From CAVSWN01 sp046728115 (GTDB lineage Bacteria; Acidobacteriota; Vicinamibacteria; Vicinamibacterales; CAVVIG01), in the NCBI GenBank assembly GCA_046728115.1, contig JBKPDW010000172.1, positions 3,085 through 67,084 of the forward strand: 64,000 nucleotides of DNA. The letters are read 5' to 3'. The position numbers and the translations under genes are program-made. Position 1 is the stretch's first letter. Each line of letters opens with the position of its first letter. Below the pieces are notes generated by a model. The model searched no databases. It had not been told where the DNA came from and saw only the letters and a list, made by a program, of their open reading frames with translations. Below, one piece after another: positions 33,441 through 43,458 of the stretch.

Positions 33441-36400
33441 TTATGGTTGTACTGTCACGTCATCCGTCTTCTGGGATCGAAGCATGATGATTCCTATCCC
33501 GCCCCACTCCCCAACAATTCGCTCTTCAGTCACTGGATAGCGCGCGCACAGCTCCGACCAGACGCGCGACACACAGCACCCAGCCTGCGCATGCCAGTCG
33601 GAGTCCGCGATGTCGTGCAGCGCGACCAGGCGCGGCCCGCGTGTAAGCGAGAACTCGACGTCGTTGTGCGCGCCGCGATAGCCGTGATCGCCGTCGACGA
33701 ACACGGCGTCGTATTGCGGCCCAAGGCGATCGCGAGTCGCCGCCGCGGCGGAGTCACCGACGACGAGATCGATCAGCTGCGCGAACTGCCGCCGGGCGTC
33801 GTCCAGCGACGCGAGCAGCTCGGGACGCGACTTCTCGTCGACAGCGGTGATCCGGATGTCGCGGCCGAGCGCGCGGAAGCGGCGAGCGACGTGCCATTCG
33901 ACGCCACCGTGCATCGAGCCGATGCAGAGCAGGCTGCGCGGCTGTGCCTCAACGAGCCGATCGAGGAACCAGGCGAACTCCTCGGGCTGCTGCTCGAGCC
34001 GCGGCACTTCGAATCCCTCGAACGGCGCCGGGGCCTGCAGCGAATCGGGAGGAAGCGGCTCCGCGCGAGTCGCGCTCCACGCAGCCAGCTCAGCCTCCGC
34101 CACGGTCCAGAATTCCTGGTGATACGGCAGCTGGCGCAGATCGTCCATGAACAGACAACCGGTCTCATCGCGCCGGAAGTTGATACCCGGCCACGCCTCG
34201 ACGCAGCCGTAGAACTCCCCGAGGCGCCGAAGATCGCGCGCGAATACGAACGCGTGGCGCAGCCAGAAGAACGTGCCACTGTAGTGCCAGTCGCCTAGAT
34301 ACTGGTGCACCCGGAAGCGGCCCTGCATCTTGAACGAGCCGGTCATCGCGTAGTGCTGAAGCTGCGTGCGCACCGTCAGCCAGTCGTCGAGCGCGACGCG
34401 ATACTGCGTCTCGGCCCATCGCCGCACCGGCTCGGGAACCGATGGCTCGTACTTCACCCCCTTGGCGTGCGCGTAGAAGGTCACTTCGTTGGGATCGAGC
34501 GACCGCACCGCCTCGAGCATGCCCGGGAAGGTGACACCCTCGGCAGCCGGACCGTTCCGGGCGACGACGAACCTGCAGCCATGGCCGTCGAACATGCGCT
34601 GCACCTCGTCGGGATGTTCGGATCGGTCGTCCTGGACGATGCCGACGATGCGCCGGCCGTTGAAGAGATCGATGCGCGTCAGCAGCTGCTTGACGTTCCA
34701 CCGCCACATCTGTCCGCGCACGGGCCAGACGTGATAGAGCAGATTGCGGGCGGGCGGGGCGGTGAACGGCAGCACGTCAAGGCCGGGACGTGGGTGCCCG
34801 TTCGGATGCACCCGAGACGATGCCGGGGCGTGCGCCGCCGACAGATCGCGCAGCGCGAGACCGCGAATCTGCAGCTCGCCCGCGGTCACTGAAATGACGC
34901 TCAGCCCGCTCTGCAGCAGGTGATCGGCAACGCGCGCGGTGCGCCGGCCGTTGATGTACAGCTCGAGGCACTGGTCGACCCAGCGCAGGCGGATCTGGCA
35001 CCACGTGCGGCGCGGAATCCTAACTTCCGCGAACACGTGCGTGTGGCGCGCGAGATAGCCGTGCGCGGGCGTGCACACGAGGTGGTACGAGTTCGCGTCG
35101 GGATCCTCAGGGGACTGATGGTGAATCTTGGCGATGAAGTGCGCGTCGCGGTCGACCAGCGCCATGAACTCCACTTCGACGTCGTTCGCGGTCGAGTCGC
35201 TGACGAGCGTCGCTGCCTCGGCTCCAGCCGCGGCCAAGATCATCCCGTCCGGCGAGGGCGTCACCCGGCCGCCGCGGCGGATCGTCCAGCCATGGACCGT
35301 CAGCGGCGCGGGCGGTGGCGGAACATCGAGGGCCAGGTTACGAATCGTTGCGCGGCCATTGGTCACACCGACGAAACACCGGCCCGATGCGAGCGACGCA
35401 TCGGGGCGCCGGCAGATCTCGCGGCCGTCGATCGCCAACCGCAGCTCGCCGCCGCTCCAGGCAATCTCGACGCGCTGCCAGCGGCCGCGCGCGAGTTGCA
35501 GCGGCGCCAGCACGGTGGAGTGACGCGCGAGATGCCCGACGCGGGGCGTCGCAATCAGGTGATACGAGTTGGCCCGCGGCTCGGCTGGTGCCTCGCAATG
35601 GATCTTCGCGATGAAGTGACAATGCTCATCCAGCCACAGGTCGAACGCCAGACGCACCGCCTCGAACGAGCCGCTGCTGGCAAAACCCGACTCGCGTCCC
35701 TGTTCCGCGGCGAGACAGATGTCCTCTCCATCACGCGTGATGATGGGCCGGCCGACCGTCTCCCATCGGTCCGGCGCCCACGCCGGTTCCTCGACCGCGC
35801 GCGCGAGCGCCTCAACCGGCCGTGTCTCCGCCATCGTCACTGCGATCACCTCTTCAAGACGAGCCGCGTAATCGTGCTTCGTCAACCTGGCGCGGCTGTC
35901 GTCGAGCAGCCGCTGGAGACGCCCGGGATCGTCGAGCAGCGCGCGGATCGCGCTGGTGAGCTCCTCGGCGGATTGAAACGTCGGCACATCGGGAAACATC
36001 GCCGCGAGCGCCGGCCTCGACTCCGACACGATCAGAGCGCCGCAGGCGAGAGCCTCGAACACCCGCGGGTTCAACGACGTCGGGCATACGGCCTCGCGAT
36101 TGAAGTGGTGCACCGAGCGGAAGACGTTGATCACAATCTTCGTGCGCTGGTAGAGCCGCGCGGTCTCCTCGGACGTTGTCCGGGGCACGATCGTGAAACG
36201 CTTCAGGCACGACGCTTGCCATGGGCCGCCGACGACGTACGACAGCAGTCCTGCCTCGGCGAGGCGCACGAGGTACTGCTCGCGAACGGGATTATGTCCG
36301 CCGATGAAGCCGACGTCGTAGTCGCGCACGCCGCTGGAATCGCAGTGCAGCCGCGGATCGAAGCAGACCGGGAGCGGGTGCGCGTTGACATGCCGCGAGA

Positions 36401-37388
36401 TCGTGGACGGATCGTTCACGAACACGGTGTCGAACGCGCGCGACCACCGGGACGTGTCGTCCACCTCGTACGGCTCGTCGAGCAGCCACACAGCCGAGCG
36501 CACGTTGGGAAAACGGCACCAGCGCTGCACGAAGCGCCGCCCGTGCACGACAAAGAGCAGATCGGGACGAAACCGATCGACCTTCTGTGGAAGCAGAGCG
36601 TCGTCCCAGTACGCGTGCTCGGCGGAGATGCTGAGCGTGGCGGCTGCCTCGCGCAGACCCGTCTCGAACACGGTGCCGCAGGAGAGGAAGCGGTAATGCA
36701 CGAAGAAGACGCGGCGCGCGACGGCGTGCGCGGCGGCAGGCCTAGTCGACGCCGACTCGCAAGGCCGCGCAGCCACAGGTTCGCCATCCCCCAGCCATTC
36801 GTCGAGACTCGCGCGCGGCAGCGAGGTGAGCCGGCTGACGGGGCTGAGGTTCGCGAGCTCGATGCCCTCGTCGCGGCAGGCCGCGGCGAGCGCGCCGTAT
36901 TCGCGATCGATCCGGGCGAGCTGCCCGGTCAGCGGATGGCGACCCGTGCGGCCAAAGAAATGATCGTTCTCGAAGTCCACGCCGATCACGCCGATGCGGG
37001 CGGCCCCCATGTAGCGCGCGAGGCTGATCGCCACGTAGGGCGAGTTGTTCGTGTAGTCGAGGCAATCGTCCGCGGCGCGGCCGGTTCCGGCGCGTCTGCC
37101 AAGCCGGAAGCGCACAAGGCGCGGATGCGCGACAGCGAGCTGCGAGAAAACGGCCTTTGCCCCGGAGGTCTCGACATAGGCGTAGCGCTCCGCCGTGAAC
37201 TGGCGCCGTTCGTTGACGACGATCAGGTAGTCCGGCGTGAACAGCCGGCCGACGTCGTTGACACCGATGGTCACGAAGCGTTCGGGCCGGCGCAGCTCTC
37301 TCAACGAGACGCCGCAGCCGCACACGATCACCGTCTCGCCGCGATGGCGATCGCGATAGCCGGCGAAGCGCGCATCGGCCGTGGACAT
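33441..37388 (-). CDS. Giant glycosyltransferase-lectin-glycosyltransferase-methyltransferase fusion
   Basis: A 1315-aa cytoplasmic-type protein (no signal). Approximate domains: 1-220, MptE/DUF115-like fold (ETVIVCGCGVSL, IGVNDVGRLFTPDYLIVVN); 240-590, CgeB-like glycosyltransferase (DYDVGFIGGHNPVREQYLV; NREAVCPTSLNPRVFEALAC); 610-760 and 770-920, two lectin-like LamG-type domains (each with FIAKIH..NSYHL); 950-1150, a sugar-transfer-like domain (EVTFYAHAKGVKYEP); 1170-1315, a class I methyltransferase (LLCIGSMHGGVEWHV, DAVFVDGDHGY, ALHDIADSDWHA). It follows the fibre gene by 11 bp at the operon's distal end, so it may glycosylate and methylate the particle or its fibre. ATG at 37388 was chosen since upstream sequence is out-of-frame fibre coding. 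Confidence 0.75.
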   Translation of the reverse strand: MSTADARFAGYRDRHRGETVIVCGCGVSLRELRRPERFVTIGVNDVGRLFTPDYLIVVNERRQFTAERYAYVETSGAKAVFSQLAVAHPRLVRFRLGRRAGTGRAADDCLDYTNNSPYVAISLARYMGAARIGVIGVDFENDHFFGRTGRHPLTGQLARIDREYGALAAACRDEGIELANLSPVSRLTSLPRASLDEWLGDGEPVAARPCESASTRPAAAHAVARRVFFVHYRFLSCGTVFETGLREAAATLSISAEHAYWDDALLPQKVDRFRPDLLFVVHGRRFVQRWCRFPNVRSAVWLLDEPYEVDDTSRWSRAFDTVFVNDPSTISRHVNAHPLPVCFDPRLHCDSSGVRDYDVGFIGGHNPVREQYLVRLAEAGLLSYVVGGPWQASCLKRFTIVPRTTSEETARLYQRTKIVINVFRSVHHFNREAVCPTSLNPRVFEALACGALIVSESRPALAAMFPDVPTFQSAEELTSAIRALLDDPGRLQRLLDDSRARLTKHDYAARLEEVIAVTMAETRPVEALARAVEEPAWAPDRWETVGRPIITRDGEDICLAAEQGRESGFASSGSFEAVRLAFDLWLDEHCHFIAKIHCEAPAEPRANSYHLIATPRVGHLARHSTVLAPLQLARGRWQRVEIAWSGGELRLAIDGREICRRPDASLASGRCFVGVTNGRATIRNLALDVPPPPAPLTVHGWTIRRGGRVTPSPDGMILAAAGAEAATLVSDSTANDVEVEFMALVDRDAHFIAKIHHQSPEDPDANSYHLVCTPAHGYLARHTHVFAEVRIPRRTWCQIRLRWVDQCLELYINGRRTARVADHLLQSGLSVISVTAGELQIRGLALRDLSAAHAPASSRVHPNGHPRPGLDVLPFTAPPARNLLYHVWPVRGQMWRWNVKQLLTRIDLFNGRRIVGIVQDDRSEHPDEVQRMFDGHGCRFVVARNGPAAEGVTFPGMLEAVRSLDPNEVTFYAHAKGVKYEPSVPEPVRRWAETQYRVALDDWLTVRTQLQHYAMTGSFKMQGRFRVHQYLGDWHYSGTFFWLRHAFVFARDLRRLGEFYGCVEAWPGINFRRDETGCLFMDDLRQLPYHQEFWTVAEAELAAWSATRAEPLPPDSLQAPAPFEGFEVPRLEQQPEEFAWFLDRLVEAQPRSLLCIGSMHGGVEWHVARRFRALGRDIRITAVDEKSRPELLASLDDARRQFAQLIDLVVGDSAAAATRDRLGPQYDAVFVDGDHGYRGAHNDVEFSLTRGPRLVALHDIADSDWHAQAGCCVSRVWSELCARYPVTEERIVGEWGGIGIIMLRSQKTDDVTVQP

Positions 37389-37399
37389 GCGGGCGCCGA

Positions 37400-40300
37400 T
37401 CACGGACGAACGGTGACCTCGTTCGCGGCCTTGGCGAAACTGGGTAGATTCGGCACCACGAACTGCAGCAGCGGACGATCGTCGACAATCACGGCCAGGT
37501 TCCCAGCCGCCGTGGCGCGCGTTGCCATCATCACTCCGTACAACCCGTCTGGCGTCGGCTGTGCGATGAAGGCATTGGTGTCCACCCCGAGCAAGGCCGC
37601 CACGAACAGGTTGTTCTGTTCCACGAACGTATTGCCGTGAACGATCGCGCTGGCAAACACGCCGTTCGCGGTGCCGTTGGGCTGCGCGAGCCGCCTCGCC
37701 AGCACCGTTGCGACACTCAACTGCGACAACTGGTTGTCGCAGAACGAGAGTTGCGCGCTGCCCGGCGTGAGCCGCAGGTTGTCGCGGGCGGCGAGCAGGC
37801 GCAGCAGGTCGGGCGTCGTCGGCTCCTCGGTGTCTCCGTAGAAACTCACCACTCCCACGAACCGGTTCTGGCTGACACGACAAGTGCCGTTGACCTCCTG
37901 GAACATTGCGGCCGTGGACGGGAACCTGGTGAGGATCTCGCAACCGGTCATGCTCACGCTCTGCGCCGAGACAATGGTCACGGCCGCCGCCCTGCTGACG
38001 TTGCCGGAGCGATCGAACAGCACGTTGGCCAGACGCACCTCATCGTTCTTCTGGAACAACAGCCGCGTGTCGCCCTCGGCGCGCATCGTCAGATCCCGAA
38101 CCTCGATCGCGGCGAACGCGTCGAACGTCAACGTGCCGATCACGTTCAGCTGCGACGCGTGGCCGCAGCCATGAAGCGTGAGCCGGAACTGGTCCACACC
38201 GTTGATCTCGAATGGTGCCACGTCGTGCGTGCCCGGCAGGAAGCAGATGCACGCACTGCCGCGACCGCCCTCGAGCAGCCCGCGCAGCAGGTCGGCGGTG
38301 AGCTTCTCGAAGTCGCCGCCGATGCCGATGGTCACGTCACAGCCGCGCGTGGTAGTACTCGGCGACGCTCCGCCGAGGCTCGCATCGAAGCCGAGCCGCT
38401 GTATCACCTGTCCGGCCGGATCGATCAGATCGATGCGAACACGTTGCGGGCCGCCCGAACCGAGCTGCCAGCTGAACGCGGCCTGTCCTTGCGCATCGGT
38501 CGTGCGTGTGGCCGACCCGGCAATCGTGCCCCCGCCCTGTTCGACCGTGGCCCGGACCAGCGCGCCGGCAACGCCGTCCGTGCCGTTGACGACCTGCACC
38601 TCGAGAGGGAACGGCAGCGCGCCGCCGGCCGCCGCGGTCTGCCCATCGCCGGACACGTAGCGCAGGAAGAGCGAGGCCGTCGCGCAGAACACGATGTACT
38701 GGCCGAGTAGAGGCTCGCCATCGTCGTCGAGCAGGCTCGCGCGCACACGCTGGAACCGCGCCGGCGCTATAGCGCCCGGACCGAGCCGCCACTCGCGCAA
38801 GGCCTGCCCGTCGCTATCGGTGACGATGTCCATGGCCGAACCGCCGCCACCGAGCGCGCCGCCGCCGCTCTCGATCTCGAACCGGATGACGCGCCCTGCA
38901 ACGGGCGCGTCGCCGCGCGCCACCCTCGCAGCGAGCGGCTGCGGCAGCAGCGCGTTGGGCGCACCGTCCTGACCGTCGCCGGACACGTACAGCAGCTGCT
39001 CCGCAACGTTCCCCGGCGCGAACAGGTTGCGGCAGTCACTAACGACGGTGATCGTCCCGTCCACACCCACTTCGACGATGGCGAGCCGGCAGTACGCGTC
39101 GGTGATGCCGGCGGGCGGACGGGTGATCGGATCCCCGTCGTCATTGCGGGGCCACTCGACGTCGGCGGTGATCGTGCGCGCGGGTATCTGCCAGTAGTCG
39201 CCGGGACGGTACTGGCCTCCGGGTCCGAAGCGCACCTGCACGCCTTCCTCGAGATCGATCCACGGACCTTCGACAATCGGCAAGACGTTGGTGCCGGCAA
39301 CGGCAGGCTTGTGGTCCCAGCGGCGCAGGATCGGACGACGCGCCGGATCCTGGCCGAGCGTCCCGGTCGGCACGCCGGCGAGGACGAGCTCGAGCTCGTC
39401 GTTGCCGTCGTTGAGGTACTCGAAGAACACGCCGGCGCGATGCACGAGCTCGGCGTCATCGTCGACGAGCTCGACGCGATCGTGCACGGCCAGATCGAGG
39501 TTGGCGTCGCGGCCGCGCGCGGCAAGCCTGACCGTCGTCTGCTGCAGTCCCGCGTCGATGCTGATGCTCTCGACCGCGTATGCGACCGAGCCGTTCTCGC
39601 GCGACCACTTGAAAGTCGGGTTCGCGCCACCCTCGTGCACTTCGACGCGATACAGCTGGTTCTCGAGTCGCCGGAATCCCGCGGTGGCGGCAATTTCGCA
39701 CAGGCTCGCGGCCGCCAGCTGCGGCTCGGCGCGGGCGGCAAGCACGGGCTTTTGCGCGTTGACCAGTGCATCCCAGTCGGCGATCGTCGAGCTGCAGTTC
39801 CAGTCGAAGGGGCTCGACGGAGGCAACGGCAGCGCGCGGACCTGCGCGATGGTGCGGGCGCGTGTCGCCGTGTCGGGTCCGCCGAGCGCCACCTCGCGAA
39901 TGATCGGGAGTTCGAGCGCGGAGATGTGACGCTGCCAGACGTCGAGGTACATCAGGTAGCCACCCGGTTCAAGCGGCTGCTCGGCGCCCCCGTCGGGTTG
40001 ATGCCCGTACGACGCGCGCGCCTCGAGCTCGCACAGCGTGCCGTTCACGTAGCATCGGCCCGTCAAGATCGACAGGTTGATCGCGGGCAGCACGACATCG
40101 GCGACGTCCGGCGATCCGCCGCCGATGCGCAGCGCGGCGGATCCGTCGCCGACCAGCCAACCTGGATCGCTCCCGAAGAACGACAGCGCGCGCAAGTCCG
40201 ACTGCGTGCCGACGTCCTCGAGCGACCAGTTCGCGCCGCCGTCGGTGGTCCGGAGCACGACGCCGCCCTCGCCCGCCGCCCAGCCTTCGTTTTGATCGCG

Positions 40301-41137
40301 GAAAGCAATCCCGTACAGCGTCGCGCCCGATGGCGTGTTGCACGGCAGCCACGTCGCGCCGCCGTCCTGGCTGCGCACGATCGTGCCGTGCTGTCCGGCC
40401 GCCCACGCCAGCGTCGTGCCGAACACCGCGAGCGCACGCAAGTGCGCGTGGGTGCCGCTGGGAACCTCGGCCCAGTTCTGACCGCCGTCGCTCGTCGCGA
40501 GGATCGCACCACCCTGCCCCACTGCGAGACCGGCGAGCTCGTCGATGAAGCGCACCGCATGCAGCCGTGGCGCGGTCGTCTGCGCGATGCGCCAGGTGGC
40601 GCCGCCATCGCTCGTCGCGACGACGATACCACCGTCGCCGACCGCCCAGGCGTGGTCGGCATCGAACACCGACACGCCGCGCAGCGTGCGGAGCGTGCCG
40701 GGATTCTGCGTCACCCAGCTCGCGCCCTGATTGCTCGTCTTGCGCACGAGGCCGCCGTCGCCGACCACCCAGCCGGTGCCGCCCACCTCTGCGAGCGCGC
40801 GAAGGTTGGCGGTCGTTTCGAGCTCGACGCGCGTCCAGTCGGCGCCGCCGTTGGTTGTGCGCAACAGGGTGCCATCTTCGGCAGCGATCCAGACGACGTT
40901 CGCGTTGACCGCATGGACGGCCAGCGCGTTGGTCTCGGCGACGAGCGCATAGCCGGCCGCATCCACGGGAGCGCCGCACGCGCCGATCACGTCGCGCGCC
41001 GCACGCTCGGCGCGATACCGCGTCAGGTCGGCCTGTTCGTTCCAGTCGGCGTCGGTGACGATGCGGCCCTGCTGGAGGCGCACCGAACTGAAATGGCGCG
41101 CGCGCTCGAAGGTGTCGCGGGAGAGATCGCTTTTCAT
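37400..41137 (-). CDS. DUF6519 fibre-like protein with inserted beta-propeller, Ig repeats and beta-helix
   Basis: A 1245-aa protein. The N-terminal block RARHFSSVRLQQGRIVTDAD is typical of DUF6519 proteins in eCIS loci. Residues about 62-335 are seven repeats of the YCF48/BNR type (pattern WxxGxxGxxxxTxDGGxxW; six clear, the seventh degenerate), as expected for a seven-bladed propeller. DUF6519 then resumes (LTGRCYVNGTLCELEA). Two Ig-like repeats start LLYVSGDGQ and FLRYVSGDGQ (about 715-915). The last 300 residues are a right-handed beta-helix type (IEVRDLTMRAEGD; VSMTGCEILTRF). It is probably a baseplate-attached receptor-binding or adaptor fibre. It follows the gpI-like gene by 23 bp. Confidence 0.8.
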   Translation of the reverse strand: MKSDLSRDTFERARHFSSVRLQQGRIVTDADWNEQADLTRYRAERAARDVIGACGAPVDAAGYALVAETNALAVHAVNANVVWIAAEDGTLLRTTNGGADWTRVELETTANLRALAEVGGTGWVVGDGGLVRKTSNQGASWVTQNPGTLRTLRGVSVFDADHAWAVGDGGIVVATSDGGATWRIAQTTAPRLHAVRFIDELAGLAVGQGGAILATSDGGQNWAEVPSGTHAHLRALAVFGTTLAWAAGQHGTIVRSQDGGATWLPCNTPSGATLYGIAFRDQNEGWAAGEGGVVLRTTDGGANWSLEDVGTQSDLRALSFFGSDPGWLVGDGSAALRIGGGSPDVADVVLPAINLSILTGRCYVNGTLCELEARASYGHQPDGGAEQPLEPGGYLMYLDVWQRHISALELPIIREVALGGPDTATRARTIAQVRALPLPPSSPFDWNCSSTIADWDALVNAQKPVLAARAEPQLAAASLCEIAATAGFRRLENQLYRVEVHEGGANPTFKWSRENGSVAYAVESISIDAGLQQTTVRLAARGRDANLDLAVHDRVELVDDDAELVHRAGVFFEYLNDGNDELELVLAGVPTGTLGQDPARRPILRRWDHKPAVAGTNVLPIVEGPWIDLEEGVQVRFGPGGQYRPGDYWQIPARTITADVEWPRNDDGDPITRPPAGITDAYCRLAIVEVGVDGTITVVSDCRNLFAPGNVAEQLLYVSGDGQDGAPNALLPQPLAARVARGDAPVAGRVIRFEIESGGGALGGGGSAMDIVTDSDGQALREWRLGPGAIAPARFQRVRASLLDDDGEPLLGQYIVFCATASLFLRYVSGDGQTAAAGGALPFPLEVQVVNGTDGVAGALVRATVEQGGGTIAGSATRTTDAQGQAAFSWQLGSGGPQRVRIDLIDPAGQVIQRLGFDASLGGASPSTTTRGCDVTIGIGGDFEKLTADLLRGLLEGGRGSACICFLPGTHDVAPFEINGVDQFRLTLHGCGHASQLNVIGTLTFDAFAAIEVRDLTMRAEGDTRLLFQKNDEVRLANVLFDRSGNVSRAAAVTIVSAQSVSMTGCEILTRFPSTAAMFQEVNGTCRVSQNRFVGVVSFYGDTEEPTTPDLLRLLAARDNLRLTPGSAQLSFCDNQLSQLSVATVLARRLAQPNGTANGVFASAIVHGNTFVEQNNLFVAALLGVDTNAFIAQPTPDGLYGVMMATRATAAGNLAVIVDDRPLLQFVVPNLPSFAKAANEVTVRP

Positions 41138-41160
41138 AGCAGGCCTTTGTCAGACGGATA

Positions 41161-43458
41161 TCAGGTGACGTACACGAGCCGCGCCTCGAGCCCGAACCGC
41201 AGATACTCGGCGAGCGCGTCGCGCAAGTTGGCTTCGCGTTGCGGCTGCTTGAGGAACTCGAACGCCCCCATCTCCGCACCGCTTTCCGCGCCGGTGCGGA
41301 TCCGCTCGGCGCAGCGGAGTTCCAACTGACCGAAGCCGGGATCGCCGTACCGGCGCGACACGAACAGCGGGCGGATGAGCGCGTCGGCCTCCGCCCGGGT
41401 CGCGGCCTCCTGCGCCGGGGCCGGCACGCCAGGCGCCATCGCCCGGCGCAGCGTGTCGATGCGCGTGGCGATTTCCAGATCGGGCTGGCAGCGGTAGCGG
41501 CGCGGGACCTTCGAAAGCGGCGAGACGTAGCTGAAGCGCACGCATCCCGTCTGCCGGCGCAGGGCCTCGACGAACCCCACGAAGATGCAGTCGGACGCCG
41601 ACAGCGTCTGGCCGGCGACCGCGCCGAAGAAGCTGGTGCGCCAGAAGCTGAGCGCGGTTTCGCGGGCGTCCACGCTGAAATCGGGGGAACCCGAGTCGTC
41701 GCCGACCAGGCTGTCGCGGATCTCGAGCGCACGGATGGCGCCAGGCACGGTGATGGCGGCGCAGATCGAGTGGTCGACCGTCACGCGGAGCCGCTCGTTC
41801 CCACCGTTTAGCACCTGCAGCGCGCCGCGGCCCGGCACGACGGTGCAGTGCGCCAGGGCGAGCTGCCCGAGATTGCCAGGCGCCACCTCGAGCTGCCCTT
41901 CGATCAGCAACCCGTTGAGAAAGCACGCCCCTGCATCGTCGGAGCCTGCGGCCGCATGGCCCCGCACTGACAGACCGCCGACCACGTGCGCGCGCACCTG
42001 CTGGGCATCGAAGTGTCCCGGCACGCGCCGCACGCTGCCCGGCGGCGCACCGGGAATCGGCTCGAGCGGCCATTCGCCGGCGACGATCAGGAGCTGCGAG
42101 CGCTCGCCGATCTCGATGTCGATCGGTCCGACGGCGCCGCCCGCGGCCGCATAGTCGGAGAGGCTGTCCATCACCACGATGACCCCGGTGCGCCCGGTCG
42201 GCTGCAGATTCCAGGCGGCAACGGCGTCGCGCAGCGAGCCGAACAGCGTGCCGGTTCCGTCGTCGGTGAGCAGGTGCGACACCCCGACCTGCCAGACATC
42301 AGGACTGAAAAAACCGCCGCCGTCGGCAGCCGGCGTCACGTCGATCGCAAACGACGCGCTCGCGGCCCGCACGGCCGCGGTGCGGTCGTAGGGACCGCCG
42401 CCGAGATCGCCCGAAAAGCCGTAGCTGCTCTGCACCCAGACGTCCTCGACGTCCAGCGCGGCGGGAAACGCGAGCCGGCCTCGCGCCGGATCGAGCGCGA
42501 GCGCACGCGGAACCGGCGACGCGAGCTCCACGGCGTCGGGAATCTCGCACAGGTAGATATCCTCGCGGCGCACTTCGACCGGCAGGCTCTCGCCGGTCAG
42601 CCGCGCGAACACGCGGAGCACCGGATCATCTGGCGTCATGAACACCGGAGGCGGCGCCGCGACGCCCTGCCGCAGCCGTTCGAGCTCGGCATTCAATGCC
42701 AGCCGCCGCAGCTCGTCGGGAACGTTTTCCTCCTCGGCCAGATGCGTGATGGTCGTCTCGGTACGCGGCACGTTGAAGAGCGGCGAGTCGCAGCCGACCG
42801 GATGGATGCTCCAGAAGGCTCCCTGGTTTCGCGCGCTGGCGAAGTCCGGCGACTCGTCGCCGGGGCTTCCGGCGCCGACCGCGTAGCTGTGCAGGCGCCA
42901 GAGATAGATGCCGACGTTCGGAATGTTGAACCGCCCGCCACGGGTCGCCGCGTTGCGCACCTCGAGGGTGTGCGCAAAGGCATCGAACGCTCCGTCGGCG
43001 AGCTCGGCAACCGCCGCATTGCGGATCCCGGGCGTGGCCGGCGGCGCGAGGCGGACGTGGTTCATGTGCTGCGTCGTGGCGAGCCGCATGAAGAACTCGA
43101 CCGCCCGCGCCGGCCAGCCCGTGACGTCGCGCGCGAGCTGCTCGAGGACGACTGCCGTTCCCTTCCGGCGCCGGTACGCGATCGTGTTCGCCACGTACGC
43201 GCGCGCGCTGACCCCGGCGGATTTGATGGCACGGATCGGCCGAACGCCAAGCAGGTCGCCGATGTACGGCACGACCCACTCGTCGCAGGTCTCGATGAAC
43301 CAGTTGTCGTAGAGCACCGACGTGTCGGCTTCGACGCGCTCTAGCTCTCCCTCGACCACTGACAGCAGCGCGCGCAGCGGCTCGCCCTGTTCGAGATCGC
43401 GGTTGCGGACGAAGGCGGGAAGCAGCCGGTAGAGCCGCTCGGGCATCAACAGGCTCAT
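41161..43458 (-). CDS. Phage tail protein I-like baseplate component
   Basis: A 765-aa baseplate protein. The first 180 residues match the gpI (P2 tail protein I) type: MPERLYRLLPAFVRNRDLEQ, DNWFIETCDEWVVPYIGDLL and ANTIAYRRRKGTAVVLEQLA. The long C-terminal part contains beta-helix-like strands (LAHCTVVPGRGALQVL; ISIC-type turns) that are absent in phage gpI, and may link the baseplate to the fibre. The start at 43458 overlaps the stop of the upstream baseplate gene (ATGA). Confidence 0.85.
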   Translation of the reverse strand: MSLLMPERLYRLLPAFVRNRDLEQGEPLRALLSVVEGELERVEADTSVLYDNWFIETCDEWVVPYIGDLLGVRPIRAIKSAGVSARAYVANTIAYRRRKGTAVVLEQLARDVTGWPARAVEFFMRLATTQHMNHVRLAPPATPGIRNAAVAELADGAFDAFAHTLEVRNAATRGGRFNIPNVGIYLWRLHSYAVGAGSPGDESPDFASARNQGAFWSIHPVGCDSPLFNVPRTETTITHLAEEENVPDELRRLALNAELERLRQGVAAPPPVFMTPDDPVLRVFARLTGESLPVEVRREDIYLCEIPDAVELASPVPRALALDPARGRLAFPAALDVEDVWVQSSYGFSGDLGGGPYDRTAAVRAASASFAIDVTPAADGGGFFSPDVWQVGVSHLLTDDGTGTLFGSLRDAVAAWNLQPTGRTGVIVVMDSLSDYAAAGGAVGPIDIEIGERSQLLIVAGEWPLEPIPGAPPGSVRRVPGHFDAQQVRAHVVGGLSVRGHAAAGSDDAGACFLNGLLIEGQLEVAPGNLGQLALAHCTVVPGRGALQVLNGGNERLRVTVDHSICAAITVPGAIRALEIRDSLVGDDSGSPDFSVDARETALSFWRTSFFGAVAGQTLSASDCIFVGFVEALRRQTGCVRFSYVSPLSKVPRRYRCQPDLEIATRIDTLRRAMAPGVPAPAQEAATRAEADALIRPLFVSRRYGDPGFGQLELRCAERIRTGAESGAEMGAFEFLKQPQREANLRDALAEYLRFGLEARLVYVT

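Noticed and set aside
34920..37640. Open frame of about 900 codons on the plus strand
   Set aside because: It is antisense to the 1315-aa enzyme, and is Arg/Val/Glu-rich with no domain; such frames arise in GC-rich genes when the third codon base is mostly G or C.
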